Source of the DNA: an uncultured Planctomycetales bacterium
GTDB lineage: Bacteria; Planctomycetota; Planctomycetia; Isosphaerales; Isosphaeraceae
Assembly (NCBI GenBank): GCA_903926465.1
Contig: CAIYJE010000131.1
Span: 1 to 64,000, forward strand
Length of the DNA stretch: 64,000 nt
Direction of reading: 5' to 3'
Each line of letters begins with the position of its first letter. The first letter of the stretch is position 1. The notes beneath the pieces are model-generated. The model searched no databases. It had not been told where the DNA came from and saw only the letters and a list, made by a program, of their open reading frames with translations. Of this stretch, positions 15,754 through 23,918 are shown one piece after another. Position numbers and translations under genes: made by a program.

Positions 15754-17406
15754 TTACCTGGCGGCAGGCGGCGGTGGTGGTTGGGCGGTGGTCGAGAGCT
15801 TGTTCAGGCTGCGGCGATAATGCCAGAGCTGCCGATCTTTGCCCAGCGATACCGACCGGTTCCGCCAGCTTTCGGCGGCATTTTTGAGCGCTGGTTCGGC
15901 GGGCTCTCCGTGAATGACCGCCAGTCTGGCTTTTTCGAGATCGGTCATATAGGCATAGGAGTCTGGGATCCGGAGCCCGATCACCGTGCGGGGCGCGCTA
16001 TAGGTATCGAGAACGGCCTGCCCCCAGCCCCTGGAATCGACCCCCACGGCGGCACGAGGATCTGGTAATCCCAGCGCCAGGTTGGAGGTTCTGACGGGTG
16101 CCATGGGGAATGCCGGGTCAGATACAATTTCTTGAGCAATTTCAGGGCTAGCAAGCTGGATGAGCAGGGCTAGCGCGGCATCGGCCTTGCGGGCGCTGGA
16201 GCGAGCATTGATGCCCCCCAACCAGCCACCACCCCGGCGCAGGAAGCCGAGCCGGTTTGGCACGCGTGGGGTGATCCAGGTTTTGCGACTGGGGTCATAG
16301 ACGCGGGTTGAGGCAGGCAGCGGCGAGACGGCCACATCCACCGGCTTCTGGGGGTCGGTCCAGAACTGGGCCCGTTCGGGCCGGTCGATCAGGAGCGCGG
16401 TCCGTCCCTCACGAAATGCGGCCCGGGCAGCATCGGCGTTGAAATCTGCCATCTCTGGTGGTCCCAGTTCCTTCCACCGGGCCATCGCTTCGAGTGCCTC
16501 AACGAAGGGTGGTGAAGCGATGCGCGGTTCCAGGGTTTCTGGGTCGAAGAGCAGGGCGTATTGGTCTGGGGGTTGGCCCAAGGTTGCGGCCCGCGCCAGG
16601 AAGGTATCGGTTCCCAGTCGATCGGCGTCGGTTCCAAGCGCCAGGGCGATGCCGTGGTCGGGCTGGCCGTCTCCATTCCAGTCTCGGCCCTGGAAAAATT
16701 TGGCCAGGGCATCGAGTTGTTCCCAGGTTGTCGGGGCTTCAAGCTCCAGGTTGGCCTCTTTGGCGGCCTGCTGGTTCGCTTCGGCCCGGAAGGCATCTCG
16801 GCGATAAGCCAGAACCAGGGTGGAACCACCCAGTGGCAAGGCCATGCGCTCATCTCCGTATTTGGTCACCTGCTCCCGAAACGGCAGAACGACGTCAGAA
16901 AAGTCGAGCGGATCACGTTTGGCAGTGCCCTCGGAGTCGTCTGGGTTTCGTTCCTTGGTCGGGTTCTCGGTTTGGGCCGTGCTATTGAAGATCGTCGTGG
17001 GGCGGATTGCAGATTCGGAGATCCGTGTGAGCAGGCCGGCATCCACCAGTGTGCCCAGTTGCTCGCCGGGAAACAGAATCAGGTCTGCGGTTGCGGCGCC
17101 GGCCAGATCGACGGCATCGGTGCGAATGTTCAGCCGGGCGCCGGTCTCTCGTTCCCATTCACCGGTTTGAACCCGAATGGCTTCCAGCAATGCGGGATCA
17201 CCCATGGCCGCCACTTCAAGTTCGACCCCTTCAAACGGCGGGGGAACCGTTGCTGGTGGAGCTTGGCCGCAGCCGGTGACAAGGGCGAGGATCAGGAGAC
17301 AAGCGGCCCCTGGGATCAGGCTGCGCAAGCCAACCTGGGTTCGGCACGTGCGAAGATTCCTGAGGGGCATTGATGGTGCCTGGTCGATGGACTCACCGGG
17401 TTTCAT
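15754..17406 (-). CDS. Extracellular solute-binding lipoprotein (ABC family 1 type)
   Basis: The ~550-residue protein has a lipoprotein signal (hydrophobic ACLLILALVTGCG, cysteine to be lipidated) and the two-lobe pattern of family 1 solute-binding proteins: ADLILFPGEQLGTLVDAGLL early, PTTWEQLDALAKFF and LLIDRPERAQFW in the middle, and a C-terminal region with ALALLIQLASPEIAQEIVSD. A DxNxDGxxD-like segment (RDWNGDGQPDHG) could bind calcium. Family members deliver sugars or oligosaccharides to an ABC importer, but no permease or ATPase gene is adjacent. ATG 17406 and ATG 17370 are both reasonable starts. It appears to lead a two-gene unit with the hypothetical gene at 15087-15737. Confidence 0.85.
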   Translation of the reverse strand: MKPGESIDQAPSMPLRNLRTCRTQVGLRSLIPGAACLLILALVTGCGQAPPATVPPPFEGVELEVAAMGDPALLEAIRVQTGEWERETGARLNIRTDAVDLAGAATADLILFPGEQLGTLVDAGLLTRISESAIRPTTIFNSTAQTENPTKERNPDDSEGTAKRDPLDFSDVVLPFREQVTKYGDERMALPLGGSTLVLAYRRDAFRAEANQQAAKEANLELEAPTTWEQLDALAKFFQGRDWNGDGQPDHGIALALGTDADRLGTDTFLARAATLGQPPDQYALLFDPETLEPRIASPPFVEALEAMARWKELGPPEMADFNADAARAAFREGRTALLIDRPERAQFWTDPQKPVDVAVSPLPASTRVYDPSRKTWITPRVPNRLGFLRRGGGWLGGINARSSARKADAALALLIQLASPEIAQEIVSDPAFPMAPVRTSNLALGLPDPRAAVGVDSRGWGQAVLDTYSAPRTVIGLRIPDSYAYMTDLEKARLAVIHGEPAEPALKNAAESWRNRSVSLGKDRQLWHYRRSLNKLSTTAQPPPPPAAR

Positions 17407-17794
17407 TGTGGGTCTCTTCACGGCCCCTGGAATTCCTGGAAGGCCCTGCTTCAAACCGAGACTGGCTGCCAGTCTGAATGTGGCCGGTACCGGTCTGGAA
17501 CGGTGGAATGAGCATGGACCGAACCTGGCCGATTGGCATCAGCTTGGGTTGGGTTTGGTTCCTGAAATCCTACGGCACGCAGTTGCCGTGGGTCAAACGC
17601 ATCAACCTCGTTATCAAGGCTCAGGGTTGCGGTTCGCAGCCGTGTTGGACACAAGCCCGAAGCGCGAGAAAGTGGATCTGTTTGGGCTTCGTCTTGGCCT
17701 GGTGGTGTGCCATACCAAGGTGAACCTCTTGATAAACACCAAGAGCCTTCCAGATGGAAGGCCCTTGGTGAGAGGAGGTTATGAGAACGCGAGA
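17407..17794. other. Intergenic region with a terminator-like hairpin
   Basis: Nothing coding was recognised. At 17739-17768 CCAAGAGCCTTCC pairs with GGAAGGCCCTTGG around AGAT. Near 17650 there is a copy of the AAGCCCGAAGCGCGAG motif that also occurs at 61838. Confidence 0.5.
17739..17768 (-). terminator. Hairpin downstream of the gene at 17795-18478
   Basis: A 13-base stem with one mismatch and a 4-base loop lies 26 bases past the minus-strand stop codon. Read on that strand it is followed by TGTTTATC. It is a good candidate terminator for the gene to its right. Confidence 0.6.
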
Positions 17795-18478
17795 TCAGAC
17801 ATCAATGCCGAGCCGGTACCGCAATTCCTCGAACTGATCCTTGTAGACATCGTCGGTCGAGTGCAGGTGCTCGGCCTCGGAAATGAACTTCAAGGTATCG
17901 TCTCGGCGCAGACCGTGACTCCTCAGGATCTCTTCAAAGGGTTCGAGGTCGTGGGCATAAACGAACAACAATTTGTGTTCGTCGAATTGCACTTCCATCG
18001 GACCACCGGGATTCAAGGCCGCCAGCCCTGTACAACCGTCGTTCAACAGCAGATCTTCGTAATCATAAAGAGTGCTTTTGAAAATAACGGTATCCATATG
18101 CTCGCGGTACATGTCCTGATGAGCGCCTGGTTCGCTTTCATGGCTCGACTCCATGACAACATCGACTTCTTCACCAAGCGGTTCAAGCAGGTCCATGAAA
18201 ACTTCAAACAATTGATTGGACGAAACGCTTGCCGCGAGCACCGGCATACTGCTCCCAGACTCCGGGTCGCGATAAACATCACGCCTGTAGCCCTGTCGTG
18301 GCACGATTTCGAGGCTAATCGAAGGACGTACCGCGTCAGTCAAAGAGAACTCGCCATACCGGCCGATCTTCAGGTGGGCGTCCAGTTCGTCCTGGGTCAG
18401 ATCATCGAAACTGGTTCTCGGCATATTCGTTGCACTGGTGCGCAAGACACGCTCAAGGAACCGCTGAAGGAAGCTCAT
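17795..18478 (-). CDS. Hypothetical acidic cytosolic protein
   Basis: From ATG 18478 the product is 227 residues, rich in Asp and Glu, with no signal or membrane segment. Segments such as MEVQFDEHKLLFVYAHDLEPFEEILRSHG and LKFISEAEHLHSTDDVYKDQFEELRYRLGI suggest an alpha/beta protein. I do not recognise the family, though similar proteins of this size are found in planctomycetes. The frame stays open upstream to 18802 and alternative starts exist at 18574 and 18670, so the N-terminus is uncertain. A terminator-like hairpin follows the stop. Confidence 0.72.
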   Translation of the reverse strand: MSFLQRFLERVLRTSATNMPRTSFDDLTQDELDAHLKIGRYGEFSLTDAVRPSISLEIVPRQGYRRDVYRDPESGSSMPVLAASVSSNQLFEVFMDLLEPLGEEVDVVMESSHESEPGAHQDMYREHMDTVIFKSTLYDYEDLLLNDGCTGLAALNPGGPMEVQFDEHKLLFVYAHDLEPFEEILRSHGLRRDDTLKFISEAEHLHSTDDVYKDQFEELRYRLGIDV

Positions 18479-19108
18479 CGGAAGGGTGCCCTTCGTCCCG
18501 CGACTCAAGGTCAAGTGGTCGGAACTGACTCCTCGGACCGCGTCGGACGGTTCGGAGTTGCCGAACGAGGCCATCCCGGGCCCAAGTCCGTCGCCGCGCC
18601 CAAGGCGGAATGAACCCACCCCGGGTCGGTTGCCCATCCCTCGGCACCGATCGAATCCCATTTCGAACATCGTTCCCCTATATATACCATGCAAAAGAAA
18701 GGCAGCCCTGCCGGATTGAAAAAAGAAACTGAAGCCCCGTCTGGGTTCCATCCGATGGAGTTCAGTTTCTACCTCCGCCCCTTCAACCTGGTGTCTCGTC
18801 AAACTACGCTAGACCCTCTCAAGCAACCGCCGTGCCACATCGGGTCTGTCGTGTTTCTGGGTGCCGTTCGTCACTTGCATTATGGGACTTGAGTCAATTC
18901 CCCCAGAAAGTTTTTTTATAACGGCCCAGATGTTTGGCTTGGAATTATTGCAACGGGTAACAAACGTACAAAAACGACCAGGCTTCCCGGTTGCTGGCCC
19001 CTGGGATTTCCGGTCACAATGAATAAAGTGTTTGCGGTGGAATTTTGGGATGAAAAGGCTTGTGACGTCAGGTCTACCGGGCCTCACAAGGGAGCAAAGT
19101 CAAGCGTT
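18479..19108. other. Divergent intergenic region
   Basis: This 630-base stretch separates the hypothetical gene (minus) from the M20 peptidase gene (plus). It contains an inverted repeat, AGAAACTGAA (18724-18733) and TTCAGTTTCT (18761-18770), with a nested TCCATC/GATGGA stem. An AT-rich TATATATACC near 18681 could be a -10 region for the minus-strand gene. AT-rich sequence at 18900-18980 probably holds the peptidase promoter; no clear -35/-10 pair was assigned. Confidence 0.45.
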
Positions 19109-20494
19109 ATGGCGAACAAAATCCTGGCCGTGGATCACTATCTTGAGTCGCATCGCAACGCCTTTGAAGCACAGCTTTTGAAGCTGCTCCGCATCCCGAG
19201 TGTGAGTGCCCAGCCCGAACATGCGGCCGATACCCGACGCGCGGCCGAATTTGTGCGTGATGACCTGATTGCCATGGGGGTGCCGGCCGAATTGATCGAA
19301 TTCAAGAGCGGCCATCCCATTGTTTATGGCGAGCGGCTGGATGCACCCGGGAAACCGACCCTGCTGGTGTACGGTCATTATGATGTGCAGCCGGCCGACA
19401 AGGTCCGCGACGGCTGGCGAACGGAACCGTTTGAGCCGGTGGTGGAACATGGCAACGTTTACGCCCGAGGCGCCACCGACGACAAGGGGCAAATGCTCAC
19501 GCATCTGAAGGCGGCCGAAGCCTGGCTCAAGACGGCCGGCAAACTTCCGGTGAACGTCAAGTTCCTGATCGAGGGGGAAGAAGAGGTCGGCGGTGCCAAC
19601 CTGGAAGCGTTCGTGGCGGCGAACACCGCCAAGCTGGCCTGTGACTACGCGGTGATCTCTGACACCAGTCAATTTGCACCCGGCATGCCAGCCATCTGTT
19701 ATGGCTTGAAGGGGCTGGCCTACTTCGAACTGAGGGTCCGGGGCGCGAACCGCGACCTGCACTCAGGCACCTACGGTGGTGCGGTGCAGAACCCGCTCAA
19801 CGCTTTGTGCAGTATCTTGAACAGCATCAAGGGGCCGGATGGGCGGGTCCGGATTGCCGGCTTCTATGACAAGGTGAAGGATCTGGAGGCCTGGGAGCGG
19901 GCCGAGTTTGCCAAGCTGCCATTCTCTGAAGGGGAATTTGCCACCGAACTGGGTGGCGACGTACTGGCCGGCGAGCAGGGGTACACCACCCTGGAGCGCA
20001 AGGGGGGCCGGCCCACCTTTGATATCCACGGACTCTGGGGCGGTTATTCGGGCCCTGGGCCCAAGACCGTGCTCCCTTGCCAGGCCGGGGCCAAGTTCAG
20101 CTTCCGGCTGGTGCCTGATCAGGATCACAAGGAGATCGGCCGCTTGGTGCGCCAGCATATTGAGGCCAACTGCCCACCCGGCGTGAGCTGGGAGCTTGAC
20201 GAGATGCATGGCGCACCGGCGGTGCTGGTGACCGTGAAGGGTTCACCCGGTGTGGATGCTGCCGTCCAGGCGATCACCACCTCGTTCGGCACGCCGCCGC
20301 TGTTCATCCGCGAGGGGGGCTCGATCCCGGTGGTCGGCCTGATCAAGTCTCACCTGAAGGTGGATACCCTGCTGCTGGGCTGGGGCCAGAACGACGACAA
20401 CTTGCACGGCCCCAATGAGAAGTTCAGCCTGGCCGACTTCCACCGCGGTATCCGGGCCAGTGCCCACCTGCTGGCCGAGCTGGGCAAAGACTGA
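19109..20494 (+). CDS. M20-family dipeptidase/carboxypeptidase
   Basis: The ~462-residue zinc hydrolase has every M20 landmark: HYDVQP (first zinc His and Asp), ATDDKGQ (bridging Asp), EGEEEVGG (general base and ligand Glu), VISDT (zinc Asp) and the C-terminal GQNDDNLHGPNE with the last His. The lid domain contains RGANRDLHSGTYGGAVQNP, typical of the carnosinase/dipeptidase branch. It lacks a signal peptide and is probably cytosolic, cleaving dipeptides or related amide bonds. ATG 19109 precedes the conserved start; the frame upstream lacks family similarity. It faces the molybdenum hydroxylase operon, separated by an inverted repeat. Confidence 0.93.
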   Translation: MANKILAVDHYLESHRNAFEAQLLKLLRIPSVSAQPEHAADTRRAAEFVRDDLIAMGVPAELIEFKSGHPIVYGERLDAPGKPTLLVYGHYDVQPADKVRDGWRTEPFEPVVEHGNVYARGATDDKGQMLTHLKAAEAWLKTAGKLPVNVKFLIEGEEEVGGANLEAFVAANTAKLACDYAVISDTSQFAPGMPAICYGLKGLAYFELRVRGANRDLHSGTYGGAVQNPLNALCSILNSIKGPDGRVRIAGFYDKVKDLEAWERAEFAKLPFSEGEFATELGGDVLAGEQGYTTLERKGGRPTFDIHGLWGGYSGPGPKTVLPCQAGAKFSFRLVPDQDHKEIGRLVRQHIEANCPPGVSWELDEMHGAPAVLVTVKGSPGVDAAVQAITTSFGTPPLFIREGGSIPVVGLIKSHLKVDTLLLGWGQNDDNLHGPNEKFSLADFHRGIRASAHLLAELGKD

Positions 20495-20499
20495 GCTGA

Positions 20500-20554
20500 A
20501 GAATGGACGGGATGGGCCTTGGCTAGCTGTGTCCGGGTCCATACCGTCCATTCT
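20500..20554. terminator. Inverted repeat between convergent genes (GAATGGACGG type)
   Basis: AGAATGGACGGGATGGG (20500-20516) pairs with GGTCCATACCGTCCATTCT (20536-20554). It fills the space between the stop codons of the M20 gene and the MoaD-like gene. A related repeat occupies the spacer of another convergent pair at 56746-56815, which suggests use as a bidirectional terminator. Confidence 0.6.
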
Positions 20555-20560
20555 ATTGCT

Positions 20561-20824
20561 TCACCCACCGCCAATCGGCGGCAAGAAATGAACCTCGCTC
20601 TGCGGGGCCAGACGGGCGTTCAGACCGCGTCTGGTCATGGTGTCATCAATGCAAACCTGAAGTCCGGGCACCAGCGCATCGCCCCGGCAAAGGCGGTCTT
20701 TGATGCCAGGGTACCGGCGGTCAAGGGCGTCGATCACGTCGCGGACGAATTCGCCCTCAACCGTGACCGTTGCCTCGCCACCCGTCAGATCACGCATCGG
20801 CGTGGGAATGAACACAACAGGCAT
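20561..20824 (-). CDS. MoaD/ThiS-family sulfur-carrier-like protein
   Basis: The 87-residue product has a beta-grasp pattern (VVFIPTPMRDLTGGEATVTVEG, then VIDALDRRYPGIKDRL) and ends in LPPIGGG. MoaD and ThiS proteins end in Gly-Gly, which becomes a thiocarboxylate and donates sulfur, for MoaD during molybdopterin synthesis. Here a third glycine follows. The gene starts 5 bases after the stop of the molybdopterin-binding subunit gene, so it is the last gene of that operon, fitting a role in cofactor supply. ATG 20824 is preferred over 20896, which would overlap the previous gene. MoaE and MoeB partners are not in the window. Confidence 0.83.
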   Translation of the reverse strand: MPVVFIPTPMRDLTGGEATVTVEGEFVRDVIDALDRRYPGIKDRLCRGDALVPGLQVCIDDTMTRRGLNARLAPQSEVHFLPPIGGG

Positions 20825-20829
20825 CGGGA

Positions 20830-23106
20830 TCAGGCCTTGGTAGAGATTGCCTTCCAGAGCACCGGCGGCGAGATTGGCAGGCTCGTCATGCGGCATCCGG
20901 TGGCGGCGTGAACGGCGTTGGCAATGGTTGCCGGTGGTGCCACAATTGGCGTTTCACCCACTCCGCGCACGCCGTAAGGGTGCGTGGGGTTCGGAACCTC
21001 TACGATGATCGTTTCAATCATCGGCACATCCAGGCAGGTTGGCATCCGATAATCCAGAAAGCTCGCGTTCCTCATCTGGTTCTTATCGTCATAGAAATAC
21101 TCTTCGTTCAATGCCCAGCCAATCCCTTGCACTGCGCCCCCTTGCAACTGCCCTTCCACGTAGCTGGGGTGGATCGCCTTGCCGGCATCTTGAACCGACG
21201 TGTATCGCAGCACGGTGACCTTGCCGGTCTCGGGATCGACCTCAACGTCGGCAATGTGGACCCCGAACGCGTTGGTGGAACCCTCGGGGGCCACCGACGC
21301 CCGACCAACCACAGGGGGCAGGCCGTTCTCAGCCACCTTCGCTGCCAGTTGCTTGAAGCTTAGCGTGTGACCGTTGTGGCTGTAGTTGCCGTTCTCAACC
21401 TTGATGGTGTCGGCTCCGCAGCCCCAGATCTCGGCCGCGCGTTGCTTCATTTGACCCTGGAGGTCGAGGCCCAGTTGGTAGGCGGCCAATCCGGTGGCAA
21501 AGGTCACGCGGCTGCCACCCGTGAGGAAGGTGTAGCCGACCGAGTCGGTATCGGCCACCTGCGGCTGAACGTCGTGCGCTCCAATGCCAAGCGTTTCCGC
21601 CAGTTGCATGGCGATACTGGTCCGGGAGCCGCCGATGTCGGTCGAGCCTTCGACCAGGGTCACGCGGCCGTCATCATTGACGCTGGCCGAGCAACTGGAG
21701 GCGCAGCCGATGTTGAACCAGAACCCGGCGGCAATGCCGCGGCCCCGATTTTTGCCGGTCAGCGGGGTCTTCCAGTGGGGGCTATTTTTGGCGGCTTCCA
21801 GGCATTCAATAAAGCCCACGCGGGGATAGACTGGCCCATCCACACGCCTGGTTCCTTCTTTGGCGGCGTTCTTGAGCCGGAACTCGATCGGGTCGATGTT
21901 CAGCTTGGCCGCCAGTTCGTCAATCACCTGTTCACATGCGAATGCCGCCTGGGTGGCGCCCGGTGCGCGATAGGCCTGGGTGTGCGGCTTGTTGTTGAGC
22001 ACGTCGAACCCATCAACCTTGGCGTTGGGGAATTCGTAGCAACTGAACACGCACATGCAGCCGGGGCCAATTACGCCGCCGGGGAATCCGCCGCAGTCAT
22101 AGGCCAGCCAGGCTTCGCCGGCAACCAGGGTGCCATCTTTCTTGGCCCCGATCTTCACCCGCATGAACGAGCCGGGAGTTGGTCCGGTCCCTTCAAAGAC
22201 CTCGTTGCGTTGCATGCTCATCTTGACCGGTCGGCCGCACTTGCGGCTCAGGAGCGCGGCTACGGGCTCCAGGTAGACGGCAATTTTGCCGCCGAACCCG
22301 CCGCCGATCTCGCAGGGGACGACCACGCACTGCGAGACTGCAATGCCCAGCAGTTCCGCCACCTGCTGGCGGCAGACGAAGGAGCCCTGGGTGCTGGTCC
22401 AGATTTTGAGGCGGCTGTCTTCGTTCCAAAGCGCCACGGTGACGTGCGGTTCAATGTATCCCTGGTGCACGCTGGCCGTCTTGAATTCTCGTTCCACAAT
22501 CACGTCGGCCGACTGGAAACCCTCGGCGATATTTCCTTTTTCGAACTGCAGGTGCAGGGCAACGTTCGTGGGCTTGTCTTCTTTTTTGCCCATGAAGTCG
22601 GTGCGAAGGTTCTCGTGCAAGATCGGGGCGGTGGGGGCCATGGCGTCCAGGACCCAGGTCACGCTGGGAAGCACCTCGTACTCGACCTTGATTTTGAGGA
22701 CGGCTTCCTCAGCCACGTGGGTACTGGCAGCGGCCACGGCGGCTACGGCGTGGCCCTTGTAAAGGACCTTGCCTTTGGCCAGACAGTTGGCACCCAGTTC
22801 CAGCAGGTTCACCATGCCGGCTTCGCCCAGGTTGGCCACCTTGTTTTCCAGGTCTGGAAAATCGTCGTGGGTAACAACGGCAAAAACGCCGGGCACCTGA
22901 AGGGCCTCGCTCACGTCAATCGACTTGATGCGGGCGTGTGCGTGCGGGCTGCGGAGGATCTTGCCGTGCGCCAGGTTGGGCAGGTGCAGATCGGAGGTGT
23001 AAACGGCCTTGCCGGTCACCTTGTCCGCGCCATCATGGCGAATGGGACGCGTGCCAATGACGTTGTAGGACTTCTTGCCGAGATAAAGCTCTTCAGTGTG
23101 AGCCAT
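20830..23106 (-). CDS. Xanthine dehydrogenase-family protein, molybdopterin-binding subunit
   Basis: The 758-residue protein is the large catalytic subunit of a molybdenum hydroxylase. It shows the N-terminal hammerhead domain (HDGADKVTGKAVYTSDLHLP; LRSPHAHARI), the cofactor-binding GGGFGGK, AYRAPGATQ and the C-terminal GVGETP, whose E718 matches the catalytic glutamate. Proteins of this group hydroxylate purines, aldehydes, aromatic CoA esters or oxidise CO. The active-site loop AYRAPG is not the CO-dehydrogenase AYRCSFR, so a CO role is unlikely. The exact substrate is unknown. It is the third gene of a minus-strand operon: FAD subunit, 2Fe-2S subunit, this gene, MoaD-like. Confidence 0.93.
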   Translation of the reverse strand: MAHTEELYLGKKSYNVIGTRPIRHDGADKVTGKAVYTSDLHLPNLAHGKILRSPHAHARIKSIDVSEALQVPGVFAVVTHDDFPDLENKVANLGEAGMVNLLELGANCLAKGKVLYKGHAVAAVAAASTHVAEEAVLKIKVEYEVLPSVTWVLDAMAPTAPILHENLRTDFMGKKEDKPTNVALHLQFEKGNIAEGFQSADVIVEREFKTASVHQGYIEPHVTVALWNEDSRLKIWTSTQGSFVCRQQVAELLGIAVSQCVVVPCEIGGGFGGKIAVYLEPVAALLSRKCGRPVKMSMQRNEVFEGTGPTPGSFMRVKIGAKKDGTLVAGEAWLAYDCGGFPGGVIGPGCMCVFSCYEFPNAKVDGFDVLNNKPHTQAYRAPGATQAAFACEQVIDELAAKLNIDPIEFRLKNAAKEGTRRVDGPVYPRVGFIECLEAAKNSPHWKTPLTGKNRGRGIAAGFWFNIGCASSCSASVNDDGRVTLVEGSTDIGGSRTSIAMQLAETLGIGAHDVQPQVADTDSVGYTFLTGGSRVTFATGLAAYQLGLDLQGQMKQRAAEIWGCGADTIKVENGNYSHNGHTLSFKQLAAKVAENGLPPVVGRASVAPEGSTNAFGVHIADVEVDPETGKVTVLRYTSVQDAGKAIHPSYVEGQLQGGAVQGIGWALNEEYFYDDKNQMRNASFLDYRMPTCLDVPMIETIIVEVPNPTHPYGVRGVGETPIVAPPATIANAVHAATGCRMTSLPISPPVLWKAISTKA

Positions 23107-23198
23107 TGTGTCTTCCCTTCACGAATCGCTTGAGTCGGTGAAATCTTTGGAACAGCCGGGCGTGAACGACAGCGGTTAACGATGGGATGCCGCGTGTC

Positions 23199-23266
23199 GG
23201 CCAGCCGCCCTCGGCTGTCTCTGGAGTCTAGAGCCCGAAGAAGACGACAGCCGAGGGCGGCTGTCT
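23199..23266. repeat. Paired REP-like palindromes forming a larger inverted repeat
   Basis: CAGCCG-CCCT-CGGCTG (23202-23217) is followed by GACAGCCG-AGGG-CGGCTGTC (23246-23265) in opposite orientation, so the two units can also pair with each other. The pair lies in the 235-base gap between the 2Fe-2S and molybdenum subunit genes, inside the presumed operon. It could attenuate or stabilise the mRNA. Confidence 0.8.
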
Positions 23267-23341
23267 TACATCAAGAACGCGTGCGAGCCGTGAAGCACGG
23301 CTTGGCCTGGCGTGCTACAAGAACGCCAAGGGTGCCAGAGA

Positions 23342-23827
23342 TCAGGGGGCGGCCTTCTGGAGTTCCAGGGCGGCGGCCTGGACGGCTTTCACAATTTTGT
23401 CATAGCCGGTGCAACGGCACAGGTTATTGGCCAGCTTGAAGCGGATCTCGTGTTCGCTGGGGTTGGGGTTCTGCTCAAGCAGCGCCTTGGCGGCAATGAG
23501 GAAGCCGGGGGTGCAAATACCGCACTGGAGCGCGGCCCCTTCCAGGAAGCATTGCTGAATGGGATGCAGGTGGGCGTGGCTGGCAATCCCTTCCACGGTT
23601 TCCAGGGTTGCTCCCTCGGCTTCAACGCCTAGCACAAGACAGCTGTTAACCGGTCGGCCGTTGAGCATCACCGTGCAGGCACCACAGTTGCCGTTGTTGC
23701 AACCTTCCTTGGCGCCGGTCATCTGCAGGGTATCGCGAAGCACTTCCAGTAAACTATGGCGGGGCTCACACAGAAACTCCACCGTTTCACCGTTCAGGGT
23801 TGCCGTCACATGCGTTTTTTTAGACAC
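23342..23827 (-). CDS. (2Fe-2S)-binding small subunit of molybdenum hydroxylase
   Basis: The 161-residue protein carries both iron-sulfur clusters of the family: a plant-ferredoxin-type cluster with C43, C48, C51 and C63 (EGCNNGNCGACTV), and an all-helical cluster with C102, C105, C137 and C139 (QCGICTPGF; NLCRCTGY). It passes electrons from the molybdenum centre to the FAD subunit. Length and motif spacing are normal. It sits between the FAD subunit gene, 91 bases upstream, and the molybdenum subunit gene, 235 bases downstream across a repeat pair. Confidence 0.95.
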   Translation of the reverse strand: MSKKTHVTATLNGETVEFLCEPRHSLLEVLRDTLQMTGAKEGCNNGNCGACTVMLNGRPVNSCLVLGVEAEGATLETVEGIASHAHLHPIQQCFLEGAALQCGICTPGFLIAAKALLEQNPNPSEHEIRFKLANNLCRCTGYDKIVKAVQAAALELQKAAP

Positions 23828-23918
23828 GGCCGTGAGTTCCTTCTGGGGGTCTTGCAGGCGGGCTGTACCGGAGATGGTCGGGTTGGGTTCAAGGGGCGTG
23901 CAGTGTTTTGAGGCAGGC

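Noticed and set aside
17177-18613. Long plus-strand frame of 478 codons
   Set aside because: It crosses the solute-binding lipoprotein gene and another minus-strand gene in antisense, and has no domain pattern.
20830-23106. Aerobic CO dehydrogenase large subunit
   Set aside because: The active-site loop reads AYRAPG rather than AYRCSFR, so a CO-oxidising role is not supported.
21367-23133. Long plus-strand open frame of 588 codons opposite the molybdenum subunit gene
   Set aside because: It is antisense to a gene with clear family motifs; it arises from high-GC codon bias and has no recognisable domain.
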